In this document: positions 1 to 13,227 of the stretch, one piece after another
Layout of the letters: each line of letters opens with the position of its first letter
How positions within the stretch are numbered: position 1 is the first letter of the stretch
Assembly: GCF_004193775.1 (NCBI RefSeq)
Contig: NC_041005.1
Coordinates: 5,458,501-5,522,500, forward strand
Length of the DNA: 64,000 nt
Source of the DNA: Glycine soja
Taxonomy: Eukaryota; Streptophyta; Magnoliopsida; Fabales; Fabaceae
Direction: 5' to 3'
Made by a program: the position numbers and the translations under genes
The notes under the pieces: generated by a model
What the model was told of the DNA's origin: nothing
Database searches by the model: none
The model's input: only the letters and a program-made list of their open reading frames with translations

Positions 1-3000
1 CAATTACATATCACATAAACAATAATATTTTCCCCACGCCATACACGTATGGGCAAATAAATACAGAAACTTACACCTATTCTAATCGTATAAATGGAAA
101 TATGGAGTGTTAATAATTATGTAATGATAGTATTACAGAGGTCATGGTTGTGAGTTGTGATGGGAATAGATCTTCTTAGGATCCGGACCCCACATAGTGT
201 GAGTGCATGATTTTATATGCAAGAGGGGACCTCGTACCATGGGGCCATCATGAGCTTTTCTCCCTTATCTGGAAAGAGAGGGTACAAACAAACAATCCTA
301 TTACACCTAACCCAAACCAAATCTTTTAATTTTACACTTTATCACTAATCATAGCCTGACACATACATCCGTGATGCTTACTATTTGTTTAACACTAATA
401 ATAATTATGCATCACTAACTTAACAGCCTGACAGATCCTATCGTAATCTGAACATTCCTTTTAATAATTTCTAGGTGCTCCCTATTTTGAGTTTTAGTCA
501 TTGCATGTGCATTTTTTAAATCAAAAGGACACGGATCCGATCCTAAATGGAGATCGTGTACTTGCATGCTTGCATATCAACAAGATACTTTTCTCATTTC
601 ATAATACCATATTCAAGCTTTGTAGAACAGAATCTCCCCCACCAGATAAAGTTTCTCGCACATTGTACTAAAAATACTAGTGCTTTACTTTGGAAGTTCT
701 ACATGTTAGAATTTTGTATAATTAAATTAAAATTTATAATAATTGTTTTTTATTATAATAAATAAATATATACTTATAATTTAAATTGTTATATGAGATT
801 ATTTGTCACTATTAAAAATTTCCTTTAAAAATATTAAAATTTAACTTAAAATAAGATAGATCAGAAAAATAATCATATAAATAAAGATAATTAAACATAC
901 AAATAAGGATAAAACAAGAGAATAGTAGTTTGAGATAGTTTAGAGATACAAGTTTTAAGGCTTAATTTTTGTTAAAGTATCGTAATTATGTAATTTTAGT
1001 ATCATGAGTTTCAATTGTACTGAATCTCTTAAGTATCACAAATGCATTAGTCATTAAGTTCTAATTATGTCAAATAAATTCTTAAGGTATTATAACGGTA
1101 TGATTTTAATCCTTTTATTTAATAGACCAATATCATTCTTACTAGTATTTATGAAATAATATACACAGTTAGGGGACTAAGATCCCTTACCATTAAAAAA
1201 AACTTCATGACTGTGCACGGAAAGTTTGTATGAACATAAGGTACTAGATTATGATTATGAGCTAAAATTGTTAGCAGTGAGCATCGTGAATCAAGGGATT
1301 CAATAGCTAAGAATTGAGATGTCCTTCACACATCATCAGGTGAGAATCATTACCCTTACTTAAAGAAATATTATAAGTAAGCCTAGCAAGATCAAGTTAT
1401 ACAAATGTAATTCTACTTCCTTCCTCATCTCTTGCAAACATCGACCAAGTATAAGACTCTTCGTTGGTGATTAAACTAGAGTCTTTTTAGGTGACTACTT
1501 GTATGTTTGTTTTTCCGTTCATAATCCCTCGAACGTAGGTTCATTTAAAAGTAAGAAAAGGTTACTTCTCACAGAACTGAACTTTGAAACGTGTGTCAAC
1601 AATTTGAAACAGGTTCACAAACACAACCTACATTTTAGATTTGAAACTCCAGCATAAATATTCTTTACGTTGAGTTTTGATTCAATGCCTCTGTGCATTT
1701 TTTTATGTCATTTTATATTTATTAGTTATTTCAATTACTAATTTTACAATTTTTTTTTCTGAATCCTTTGTCCTGGTATTGGAGAGCAACCTCGGTATAA
1801 ATTCTTTTTCCCTTAATATGGATTTTGGCCTAGTCCCTCCATAGTGTTTTGCTCTTTCTTTTTATCAATAATAAATTTAGGTTGATTTAAGCAGTCGATT
1901 AACTCTTGGGAGGTACCAACATAGTTGGAATGCTCCTCTTGATTTTGCTGCCTTCATCTTCATTTTTAATTTTTTTTTTTTACAAAACACTTTAATTCAA
2001 TAACTTATTTAATATCAACTATAAATTAGCCTCTATCAGTTAGTTTTTACCAAACAAAACTTCAATAACAAAAAAAAAATCCTAAAATATCTTCCTTTTA
2101 AGAATGATAACTAACAAATATAATATGAGAGTGAATTTGTAATGTGGTAAAGTAACATTTATTGATGCGACATTATCAAAGTTGTTACATGATAATTATA
2201 CCTGTTTGTTCTTTTCATCGATTGGCTTATAAAAATTTGTTATGATTTAGTTATTATTAAGCTTAAGATATTAATTAATATGTATATAAATTGAAACTTC
2301 ATCCTTCTTGTTTGTCAACACAAAGCACAGCAACACCACCCAAAAAAAATATTGTAGGAGAAAATGTGTGTGGCTTCTGAACAGAGACAATTTTTTGCTG
2401 AACTTAAAGACCCTGAATCTAACACATAGGTGACTAAGGTGAGATTTGATTGAAGTAAATAATCAATGTTGTTTATAAACAAACATTAAACAAACTAGAA
2501 ATTTTAAGCCATGATTTGATTTGAACTTTTCCCTAATTTGCTATATGTCTAGTTGTTTGGTAATTCACTTATTGTTTCTATGCGTTTTTTCTTCTTCTTC
2601 TTCAGATCTTTATAACGTGAACTGTCGTCCCATTTAGAAGTGCAAATAGAAGGTCTTATGTGGATTTAGCTCTTTTATTGAGGGAAGCACATAGTATTAG
2701 TCTATAAAACTTAGCCATGGCCAATCACAATGCTATCCCCTTTGTCTTTGAGAAGTGGCTTGCCATGCACTCCTCCACCTTTATCACCACTCCACTTAGG
2801 CCAAGTGTGTCACCATCTCCTCGCATTATTCTCGTCCTTTATTTTCAACCCAAAATAGAGGCAATCACAATTGTAAAATTGACGAAATCTCTATTCGGTG
2901 CATTTAACCATCTTATGTAATTTTAAGCTCTTGTTTATGAAGTCTTGTCATACACAATTTTATGAAGTGGTGTTTTGTGTCCTATATAATTCATCGCATA

Positions 3001-4698
3001 CTTATCATAAATTGGCTTTTGTAGAATTTTTTTAACAAAGAAAATATGCTCAAGAGTTAGTCTAATATAACTAATTGTCCATATTTTGTTTTTATTGCTT
3101 TTAGCTATCAATTTATTAATTAACTCGATTTTTTTTCTCACTAGACAATATGGATAGTTTATTAAAATTATATTGCAATATAAGTATTTCAAATAAGATT
3201 TAAATTATTTTAATTTTAAAATTTTTCTTTCAATAGTGAGGTCAATTACTAAGATACGACTCACTTTATCGAGTAAAATAATAAATCTTAATCGTTGATG
3301 AGAAAGTCAATAATTGATAATGTGCACATACATTACAAACATTATCAATAGTGTGCGCATGTTTATCAATTAAGTAACACCTCCATAAATTAATTAATAT
3401 ATTTTGTGATCCTAACATAATTTATTATAGAAGTTTTATGTACTGTGATGCTAAAATACATTTACTGCATATAAATTAGCTAACACCAAATTATTTCAAT
3501 GATCTTTAATTTTAGTCAAATAATTTTTTTTTCTGAATCGTTGAATAAATTCACTCCCATGTAATTTGAAAATTGAATTTTTCTTTCTTTCTCAATTTTC
3601 GCACGGACATATTTTCCTTATTTTGGAAAGCATATTTTTTGAATTTGCATGTCCAATCAATTTTTTTTAATCAGTCATTTATTCAACGGATATTATTATC
3701 TTTCTATTAAAAAATTTAATTAAATTTCAAAACATTCATTTTTTTTTATCAATTCATCATTAAAATACTTTTTAATTAATTTTTATTTTTAAACAGCTAC
3801 AATTTTTTAATGTAACTTTTATCCATTAAACTAATATTTTATTTACAAGCCACGATTAAATTAATATTCTGTTAAAATTTAACTTTTTTTTAGCAATTCA
3901 CCCACTTTTAAGTTTCATGATATCCGTATAATATACAAGATTATTTTCTATTACTTGATAAGAATGTACTTTTATCATTTAATGATGCTCACATATATTT
4001 TTGTACACAAATACTTCAACACTATCACCTCAGCAAGTATGGGGCAGTAAAAAGTAATGTTTATCACAATTCTTTTAATAAAAAAATGGATTCGAAATGA
4101 CCTTTTTCTATATAATATTACTCGAAGCAGGAGCTCTCATGATAGGTTGTTTCTTTTGGCGATAGCTTTCGTTTCTGAGGAGTTAACCAGTTGCCCAGTT
4201 GGTCATGGAAGATCTTCAATAATTAAGGAATGAAAATCGCATCAGACAGAAAATGTTTATTTATTTATCCTCGTCTTATGTTTTAATTTCCGTACCCTTT
4301 TAAAATGATGGACTTTTTTATATAACCAAAATGTTTAATTATATTTTAATTTCATTAATTTAAATTATGTGTAATTTTAAAATTTTTTAGTTAATTAAGC
4401 TTCTAAAATTAAATAAATTTAATTCTGTTGTGATTTTTCTTTTACTTTTTTTAAAAAGTATTTTTTTATTCAAAATATTTATAATTTAAATTGAAAAATT
4501 ATTTTAAATCTTCCCCACTCAATTAATAAAAAAACCCATATTTTTACCCAATACAAAATCTCGTATTTTTTTTATTTTTTCTCTCCTCAATTACATATTT
4601 AAAACTCGAACTAAGATTTTTGATTAAAATGAAACAACTCAATACCAATTGATTTACATATTCAATTTATTCTTTAAACCCTACTTTCACTTCTTATC
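1..4698. other. Gene-poor AT-rich region, no gene supported
   Basis: No open frame here has codon structure, splice borders or family motifs that I can support. The few ATG frames (for example 547-765 and 2717-2920) are short, isolated and unlike any family I recognise. The stretch is AT-rich with many homopolymer runs. Confidence 0.6.
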
Positions 4699-4892
4699 TT
4701 TTTAGAGTTTCAACTATTTTTTTACTTTCAAGGTTTTAAAATTATTTCATATTTCAAAATTATTACAAACTATCTAATGTTCAAATATAAAATATTTTTA
4801 GAATTTTAACTATTTTTTTACTTTCAAGGTTTTAAAATTATTTCATATTTCAAAATTATTACAAACTATCTAATGTTCAAATATAAAATATT
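4699..4892. repeat. Two-copy 96-bp tandem duplication
   Basis: Two nearly identical copies lie head to tail with a 96-bp offset, about 4699-4794 and 4795-4890. The shared core runs from a TTTTTACTTTCAAGG block through to TGTTCAAATATAAAATA. Few differences separate the copies, so the duplication looks fairly recent. No coding content is seen. Confidence 0.85.
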
Positions 4893-5264
4893 AATTTGAG
4901 AGCTTTAGATGGAAAAAAATAATGACAAAAACCAAAATTTACTTAATTTATAAGCAGAAAACCAAAATGATACAATGTGCTGTTAAAACTAAAAGGACAA
5001 AAAAAGTTCATGAAATTTTCATCTATTTATCTCTTATTTTACATAGAATGGATTTGCCACAACTCATTACATGATTTTCTTTTAATCTTTCTTGGATAAG
5101 GTTTTATATTAGGAAGTGGGGGAACAATATTATTTAGGAATCCAATTTTTTCTGCTTTTTTATTAGGACTAGTTCTTGTTTATTTTTATCAAATTCCCAT
5201 TTTGTAGCTACATCACAACTACTTATTTATGTGATTTTTGGACCGTTGGAGATGGAATTAATTT

Positions 5265-5546
5265 TAATTAATGTCACTTTTGTTCTATTATATTTTATAA
5301 TTATTACATTTTGGCATATTAAATTTTAAAAGTTTCATGTTGGTCTTTTATGTTTTTAAAATATATAATTTTTTTGTCATTTTTCAATATTTTGTTAGAA
5401 ATGTTAGCATCGCGTTACCTTTAAAATTTTAAAAAATGACCAAAATGATACATTTCGAAAACATAAAAGGTCAAAATAATTTTTTTGAAAATTAATGTTT
5501 CAAAGTGAAATAACAGTGAAACATAATAAATCAAAAGTGACATCAA
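5265..5546. repeat. Imperfect foldback element
   Basis: The left arm begins ATTAATGTCACTTTTGTTC and the right arm ends with the reverse complement, near TCAAAAGTGACATCAAAC. Matching blocks (a GGTCTTTTATGTTTT block against AAAACATAAAAGGTC) are nested inside. Related right-arm copies recur in direct orientation at about 6090-6215 and 6265-6395, so this is a dispersed family, probably an old MITE-like repeat. No target-site duplication was identified. Confidence 0.55.
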
Positions 5547-6089
5547 ACATTTTAAAATAATTAAGTTTAATAGTGACAACTAAAAATCACCACTATCTTT
5601 ATTTTATTTATTTTTTAAAAAATAAACAACTAAAAAAATTATCATCTCTTTCGACCTTTTCCAAATCTAAAAAGATAAAAAATATAGCACCACATAAATC
5701 AAACACCATCAACACATAATTTTGTTATAACTACTGAAAATTTCATTTGAGTAGGGAGGTTGTGGCAAAGACAAAAGAAGGGGCTGGACAACTATCTTTT
5801 TGGGTCGATGATGAGAGGTGAAGTGACAGACGAAGGAAAAAAGACTTTATCCAGTGTGATTGAGAATAATTGGTAAATGAAATTGTTATTGTTATTAAAT
5901 GATTGAATGAAAAGAATAATACTGATAATAATATGAGAGAGAAGATTATTGTTGTTTATGATTTCATGTCCATCTTTTCTTCATTTAATAATTTTTATTT
6001 TTTTAAAATAAAAAAGATAATGGCTTTTTTAGTCGTTATAATGTTAACTTGACTATTCTAAAATTTAAAACAGTTTCAAACACTAAGTT

Positions 6090-6395
6090 TTTAATGAAAA
6101 ATTGACCAAAGCGATACTTTCAAAAACATAAAAGAAAAGAATGAGACATTTAAAATATAATGTACCAAAGTAAAATAATTGTGAAATATAATAGATGAAA
6201 AGTGATATTAATTCATTTTAAAATTTAAATGTTAAAAAAACACTAAAATTTCTAACAAAAAATTGAAAAAAAAAACCAAAATAATATATTTTAAAAATAT
6301 AAAAAACTAAAATAAATTTTTACATCTTAATGTACCAAAATAAAATAAATGAGAAACATGATAAAACAAAAGTCACATTAATCCAAAATACAATA
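6090..6395. repeat. Two further diverged copies of the 5.3-kb foldback arm
   Basis: Two direct copies (about 6090-6215 and 6265-6395) resemble the right arm of the 5265-5546 foldback. They share blocks of the form ACCAAAATGATAC, AAAACATAAAA and AAAAGTCACATTAAT. They are AT-rich and non-coding. The region 5547-6983 otherwise holds no supported gene. Confidence 0.45.
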
Positions 6396-6983
6396 AAACC
6401 TAACCAAAGCGATACAATTTGATGTTAGTAAGGTGGCCAACTGGCATTAAACAAACATTTTTTTTTGACAGGGTATTGTATATTGCTATTTTGTAACAAA
6501 TATTTTCGATAACTTTGAAACACTAGCAGATCTTGGGAAGGACAAGTTGCTCCTATCGCCCTGGCCCATTATTTATTTGTTTTATATTTCCCAGTCTTCG
6601 TTTCTACCAATACCATTTTCTCTATGTCTACCATAATCTCATTCCCCCCTTTAATATTTTTTTTTGGTGGACAAAAAGAAGCAAGTTGTGAATCTAAACT
6701 ACTCCAAATCACCCTATAATGTATGTATGTATTAATTGGGTACGCAATGCAAGAGAGAGTTGAACATGATTTTTCAAAGCAACTTGCCATTGATAACGAA
6801 AGAGACATCCTAGCTTTCATATTAGTATGGTCCGTGGTAGTAATTATGGTGTTTGTGAAAACATTTTTAAAGGAGACATTCATTGTTAATTGCGTGTTGA
6901 AGTCGTATTAGAAATGGGAACAAAGTGGACCTACTTTAGTTTAGGCCCTTCAAAGATGAAACGGTAAATAAGCAGCAGTTGGA

Positions 6984-8484
6984 TGTTGCTTTGGACACCC
7001 ATCATTTTTTATGGGACACCCAGCAATTAAGATAAAAGGGCTAAAATATCATTCATATTTTCTCTCTACATAAAAGTAAGTGACTTATTCGTACAAGTCA
7101 CTGTTCATTGCCATTTAAGCTTCTCCTCTCCTTCGTTGGCTTCTTCTTCCTTGTTTCTTCTGCGTTCCCTATTCTCCCTATTATTTGCTATTCATTGTCT
7201 TCCTCTTCGAAGGGGTTTGTGATCTTCTTCATTCACGCAGCAAGCTTCTTCTTCTTCGTAATGGTTTCTCATCTTTTTTTCCGTTCATTGGCTTGATGCA
7301 TTTTCGTTCTCCTTCGAGGTAAGTTTGTTTGTGCATTGTTTTGTTTGAATCATTGCGTTTTGGTTGTTGGTTGTCGATGATGGTAACTATTTTTGCATTT
7401 TTATGGTGACTCTGCGTGAAAAATGACATTTTTTTAACGGTTGGGCATACGAATTATGACCCATAAAGATCAGTAACCTGTACGACTTTTTTTTTAAAAT
7501 TTTATATTTATATTTCTAATTTATTTTTTATTTTGTTTTGCAATTTAATTTTTTTGTATATTAGCAATAGTATTAACAATTTTATAAGTATTGATTTCGT
7601 GATATTATTTTATAGTGATAGAAAAATAATACAAAAAAATTAGTTTAGTAATTAGATTGGTAAAAAAAAATTATAATAAATATAAGCGAATTTGGAAATA
7701 ACAATACTGTAATATTAAATTTTTTAAAATTTTAAAAAATATTGAAACCAATATTTAAAAGATATTAAATTTGTTAGTTTTAAAAAGTATTGAAACCAAA
7801 ATTTAAAATGATTTAAAATTGTTAGTTTAAAAAAAATGTTGAAACCAAAATTTAAAATAATTTAAATTTGTTAGTGTTAAAAAATATTGAAACAGATATT
7901 TAAAAGTGATAATAAATTTGTTAGTTTTAAAAAATGATTGAAATCAAAATTTAAAATATTTTAAAATTGTTAGTTAGTTTTAAAAAATTGTTGAAACCAA
8001 AATTTAAAATATATTAAAATTGTTATTTTTAAAGAATGATTGAAATCAAATTTTAAAATATATTAAATATGTTACTTTTAAAAAAATATTCAAACAAATA
8101 TTAAAAAGATTAAATTTTTTAGTTTTAAAAAATATTGAAACCAAAAGTTAAAATAATTTAAATATGGTTAGTTTTAAAAAATTAATGAAACCAAAATTTA
8201 AGTTACACTAAAGGTGCTAACGGAAGCAAGTTACATCACCGACGACAACAAACGCTCACAAAAGAATGCTAACGGAAACAAATTACACTAACGGAAACAA
8301 GTTACACTAAAAAAATGTGATTTTACAAAAAGAGAAAAAAAAAACACTACACAAATGGAAAAGCTAATCTGCTATAGCAAATTATAAATTCTGTCTTGGT
8401 AGGACATGTATTTTTATTATTATTAAATTGAAGTAGTATATGGCATTTTAATTCTTTCATGGTTGTTGAGTGTCCAAAGCAACA
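6984..8484. mobile_element. Possible 1.5-kb non-autonomous DNA element with 15-bp inverted ends
   Basis: TGTTGCTTTGGACAC at 6984 is repeated as its exact reverse complement, GTGTCCAAAGCAACA, ending at 8484. Between them lie a pyrimidine-rich stretch (7100-7330) that resembles a 5' UTR with a GAGGTAAGT donor-like site, a minisatellite (7730-8210) and short repeats containing ACGGAAACAAGTTACACTAA. No transposase frame is present. I found no clean target-site duplication, so the boundaries and superfamily are uncertain. Confidence 0.4.
7730..8210. repeat. 49-bp minisatellite, about nine copies
   Basis: A unit built around TTGTTAGTTTTAAAAAATAT then TGAAACCAAAATTTAAAAT recurs at spacings of 47-53 bp. 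The GTTAG block is at about 7773, 7821, 7870, 7920, 7969, 8022, 8071, 8118 and 8167. Copies differ by a few bases. There is no coding capacity. Confidence 0.8.
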
Positions 8485-10018
8485 CTCTTATTTCTACTTT
8501 CCACACGGTTGACTTAATATAAATGTTGTTAATAACACGTGTCCAATTAAATGTAAATCCCGAAATTTGAATTGAAAATAAAAAAATCAATTAGATTGGA
8601 TTCCTTTTCATTCTAACATTGAAAAAAGATCTAATTTGAACTAAACTAAATTTCAAAATTTTTGTGTGTAGACATGAGAAGAGATTCACTTATTCAATAA
8701 TCAAGTTATAAACACTTGCTTTTTGATAAATTAAATATTCTTATCCTGTAGTTGATCTTTACGTATATTCCAAAAGCTATAGTTTATGTCAAAATGAGAT
8801 TAACTAATAAAGTATCAATTAATTTTCAACTTGTCAATTTTTGTTAACTTGACCTCCTTATTGAAAGAACTCTCAATATAACAATTAAATTAATGAAAGT
8901 TGATTTTCAAATAATTTATTTTTCAATGTAGTTAAGCAAAATAAAAGGCATAACTACTTTAATATGGCCACTTCTCCTTTAGAACCAAATTTAGCAAATT
9001 GGTTCTTCAATGAGTAAAATGGTAAGTAATGTTGTATTCTACACAAACCACAACATAGCCATACGAAAATGGAGGGGCTCGACTTTAAAGCTTTTAACAG
9101 ATATGCGTGTGAGTTGTTACAAGGCTGTTATTATTGTTGTAATATCTAGTACAGGCATTATTAAACAATGTTTTGAAGGGTACGTCTTTACTTATTTTCG
9201 TGGCCAAAGCCCAATTGCAGGCTTAACGTAGTATCGGATTCTAGGCGACAGTGCCTTAAGTTTGTCATTGTCATAATGGCCTAATGAAATCGGGTGCCAC
9301 TGTCTATCCCTTAAAACAACTGTACGGGAATTGTGGCTGCATACTAAATTTATCGATGACTTTACCAATTTTGTAACAGCATTCTAAATTAAAAATATTA
9401 TCACCTTTAACAATCCTAGGAGCAGATGGCTGATGTGAGGATACAATGCATTCATACTAATGGAGGAAATGGGGCAGATTAGTGGCCACAACTCAACTCT
9501 AGAAGTAACATCACATTTGAGTGAGAAGATTCTGGTTCAATAATAAAAAAAAATGCTGTATATTGAAAGTGGCATTAGCCCAGAAAATGCTCTGCAAGAA
9601 ATTTTTTTGTCCTACAAAGTTTATCCCAACTTGCATCACATTGATATTGTAATAACTAATTCAGAACCACAACAAACACTTTATTTATCAGAGTTCAATC
9701 CACAAAAACAAACAATGCTCGAAGAATATGCATAAGATATATCTTGATTCATTGCTTATTTCACTCATTACCTTCATGCTATTTTTTTTATTATCTCATT
9801 AAGTATATTACGAATTTTCTACATGCATTGCATTGCGTAGAAGCTAAGTATGAACAACACTAGCTAATTTTGTTTACAAGGCATATGTACAACTTTTACA
9901 TTCAGTGTTGGCCCCGTTGGCATTTATGTATAATTACAAATTTACAATTCTCAAGTGATATGTTTGTCCCAACAACAGCATGATAGAACAGGTTAATATT
10001 GAGATAGAAGGGGTAAAA
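8485..10018. other. Intergenic, 3' side of the kinase gene
   Basis: No gene is supported. The open frames at 9010-9231 (+) and 9553-9735 (+) have no recognisable motif or splice context. The last part (about 9750-10018) probably contains the 3' UTR of the minus-strand kinase gene. Confidence 0.5.
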
Positions 10019-13000
10019 CTAGCGACCATTAGCCAAGTTAACACCTTCTCTGGAAAAGATGTTAGCCACTGAAGATGTCCATGTAGGGCTAGCATTCTGG
10101 TTATCTGTATAATGACTTTCACTATCCATTGCATTAGCATTCATGTTCCTCCCAAGTTTCTTTCCAATTGACATTCCTAGTTTCACAGCAGTAAGAAAGC
10201 CAAATGCAATCAGAACAGGTCTAACTGCCCAGTGGTGATCCTCTACATGTTGATACTTCTCTATCATCTTCGGACAATTCTTAAAGTTAACGACATCAAC
10301 CTCGGAGGGATCAGCCAAGACAGTTCTTGGTGCATCCCAAAAGTTCAACATGCCTGGAAACTTGACAACTAGACATCCATTTGGTAGGATCCAAGAAATC
10401 TTACCAGTAGCCCAGGCACCTCCCCTTTTACGTGGCCATTCAAATCGAGGACTCAAAACATTGGCTTTCAGCCTAATAAACTGGCCCACGCAGTAAGGTT
10501 CTGCCATTTCAAGATCTGAACAGTTACCGTTCCAAAGAGTTTGCAGACCAATAAACCCAACAGTCACTCTGCCATCACGATTGATAGAATGAAGAATACC
10601 CACTGGCGAGTGCTTGTCATCTTCTTCTTTCAAGCGTACCCAATCCCCAGCTCCCAAACCATTGGTGACACGTTCAAGAGTCGATGCACGAATCCTTACA
10701 GGGTCATGAACACCATGGAGCCTCACTAGAACAAATCCATGATCTACATTGCGTTCTAAACCAACAACATTTCCTTCTGGGACCTCCATGTTTTGAGGAT
10801 TGCATGAATTGGAAAGCTTTCTAGAGCGCACTGTATCACCCACCTGAAGATGATCCTTTGAGAGGGACCACTGACTGTAGCCAGTGCTACTTGATTTTGC
10901 CATAGTTTTGTTAGTTCCAAGATATATCCATCCTCCATCATTGGCTACTGCATTCAGTGAGCTGCAAGGTAGGCAGAACAATTAAGAATAAAGTACTAAT
11001 TAATACCCAACCTTACTTTCTTCATGAAGATAAATAGAAATTCACTGGAAAGATAATCATACTTGGTCGAAAACAATGGCAGGCTTTTTTCAAACATTAT
11101 TGTTTTACTACTTTCTGTTTCTGTAACAAAAATTATCTCAGATTATTTGGAAGCACAAGTGTGTAACAATTTAATTAATTCTCACCTAATTGACTGCCCC
11201 ATTAAATGTTCAAAGTTCATAATCAAGCCTTGCAAGATTCAAGTTTCAATGAAGGAACTTGCTAACTAAGTGAGTTACAAAATCACCAGCTAGATGCTAA
11301 GCACCAAATGCTTTGTATTGATGCCCTTTCACCATGTTATGCAATCATGTGCAATTGTAATTGATTGATCTAAACAATACTATGTTTATTCAGACAATGC
11401 ATTATCGAAGACACTAAAACATCAAGAAATATAATTCTTAGAATTTGGGCTTAGGACATAACTCAACCCATAAAACCGACTTATAAGATGAAGATTAATT
11501 GAGCTTTACAAAGCTCTATTTAAGCCATATCTCCAACTGATGTGGGAGTAACCCCCCTTCTTTCAATGTTGCAATTAAGGCAACCCAAAAAAGCCGCAAC
11601 TAAGGCGGATCAGCACTCCCCCTCATGCCCAAGGCTACCGGCTTGGAGTGTGTCAAATGCAAGTGGCCCAACAATAAATCTTAAGATAAACTCAGATACT
11701 ATCTTAGAATTTGGACTTAGAGCCTAACTTCAATGACAATTTTCCAAAATATGAATGTAAAGAAAGGTCATGACAATATCATGTCACCCAAAATAAATGT
11801 AACTACGAATATCTACCATATTAAGCTATATATATATATATATATATATGAGGAGGGATTCACTTACTCAAAGAGTAACTCTTTTAAAATTACTCCTCAT
11901 ACTCACCATTCATTTTATTGAGATCTAATGGTTACCATTAGATCTCAATAAAATGAATGGTAAGGATGAAGAGTAACTCTAACTCTTAGAGTAAGTGGAT
12001 CCCTCTTCTCTCTCTCTCTCTCTCTATCTATCTATATATATAAAATACCACCTAATTATAGAAACTTCCTAGAAACATTAAAAACTTACAAACCTTCTAA
12101 AGACAGCCAGAATATCTACCATTGAAGGGCGATTCCTCAAATCATATTCAAAACAACCACTGAGGATATTTTCAACTGAAGAAGGAAGGCCACTAGGAAT
12201 TAGGGGTTTTTCATACTTTTCAACAACCGATTGGTATATTTCACCAACAGGACACCCATACCAAGGTTGATTACCAGTCAACATTTCCAAAATAGTGCAC
12301 CCAAATCCCCATGAATCTGTTTCAAAGGATACAGGGCCCCTGACTTCTGGTTGCCATTGTTCTGGAGCCATGTAGTTTGGAGTACCAAGCCTGTTGGCCA
12401 TATCTGAGCTAAGGAATGAGGAACCAAACAGAAGATTCGGAATACCAATATCTCCCAGTATTGCTTGATCAGTATCATCAAGAAGCACATTAGACGGTTT
12501 AAGGTTGAGAACTAGGATCCCTTTCGAGTGAAGTTCCAGAATACCTTTAGCCAGATTGATACCATACCTGCAGCCCGTAACATGCCTTTAGTATTGACCA
12601 GTTTTTTTCCCTCCACCCTGTGCTATAAAAATAATCAGGTAAACATATTTCAATGAACACACCAAAATCACATTACCTCAGAACACCAGGCAATGAAATC
12701 CTTCCCTCTCTGAGTTTAGCCATCTTGTCACCAACTGAACCCTCATAAAAATTCATAATGATGCATATCTGTGAGTATAAAAAAATATATAAGCTATATA
12801 GTGAAGTCTCACAAAGGATGTTAAAGATCTCCCATATACTGAATAAAATGCATAATCCATGTCTAACCCTTCCATTTAAAATTGAAATTCCAAGTAGCCA
12901 GCACACCCTAGCCGCTCCTTGGCACTGAAAATATAATTCACAAAATTTCTCTAATGCAGTCTTCATATGTTCCTCTCTGATTGGAGGTAACATCTTGGCA

Positions 13001-13227
13001 GCAACTTCATGATACTCATCATAATCTTCAGTTGATTGATGATGAGTTGCTAACCAAACATCACCAAAGGGTCCCCGACCAATCCTGTGTCTGAGTTTCA
13101 ACCTTTCAGGTTCAATCCATGGGTCTGTCCTGCTGCTGTTGGATGAGGCTGTGACAGTTCTAAGGTGATCACCAACCAAGAGTTCAAAATCAAAAGGAAC
13201 TGGTGGAGTAGCAATATCTTGTGCCAT
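10019..13227 (-). CDS. KEG-like protein kinase with SH3-like repeats and a C-terminal membrane segment
   Basis: Exons are 13227-12868, 12768-12677, 12567-12094 and 10961-10019, joined at GT/AG borders. They total 1869 nt, giving 622 aa. The kinase domain (about residues 43-307) has a glycine-rich loop IGRGPFGDV (49-57), Lys78 in VAAK, and GTPNYMAPEQW near 212-222. The HRD motif reads V-L-N (170-172, before LKPSN) and DFG reads DIG (190-192), so the usual catalytic Asp is Asn. Exon 4 encodes tandem motifs such as VGDTVRSRK, AGDWVRLKEE and VGQFIRLKA, resembling the C-terminal repeats of the E3 ligase KEG (HERC2/Mind-bomb type). No RING or ankyrin part is present. A hydrophobic stretch near 554-575 may anchor the C terminus. 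From memory the Arabidopsis counterpart is AT4G32250. Substrate and role are unknown; kinase activity is doubtful from sequence alone. Confidence 0.88.
11435..11735. repeat. Dispersed plant repeat with duplicated ends, in kinase intron 3
   Basis: The stretch starts and ends with near-copies of TTAGAATTTGGGCTTAGGAC (about 11438 and 11704). It contains the phrases ACTGATGTGGGAGTAA, CTCCCCCTCATGCCCAAGGC and CAGATACTATCTTAGAATTT. I recognise these from a widespread dicot intergenic repeat. It is non-coding and sits in the intron between exons 3 and 4 of the kinase gene. Its class (MITE or LTR fragment) is not clear to me. Confidence 0.5.
11826..11849. repeat. (AT)n microsatellite
   Basis: A run of alternating A and T borders the left side of the hairpin element. 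A (TC)n then (TA)n tract borders its right side at about 12006-12040. Confidence 0.9.
11850..12008. mobile_element. Hairpin MITE in kinase intron 3
   Basis: The two halves are almost perfect reverse complements around a centre near 11932. The innermost arms read CATTTTATTGAGATCTAATG and its complement. The outer ends read GAGGAGGGATTCACTTACTC against GAGTAAGTGGATCCCTCTTC. The whole 159 bp can fold into one long stem. It lies between an AT and a CT microsatellite inside the intron between exons 3 and 4. No protein is encoded. Target-site duplication is obscured by the simple repeats. Confidence 0.85.

Noticed and set aside
2717..2920. 67-codon plus-strand frame MANHNAIPFVFEKW
   Set aside because: No family recognised, no further exons found in either direction.
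12088..12093. Strong GTAAGT donor after AGGTTT at the end of kinase exon 3
   Set aside because: Using it shifts the frame and meets a stop in exon 4. The GTTTGT donor at 12093 keeps the frame and gives VFRSSLNAV as in relatives.
12769..12867. Continuous reading of kinase exon 1 into exon 2
   Set aside because: The intron happens to be open in frame, but it has good GT/AG borders and the translated insert breaks the kinase fold, so it is spliced out.
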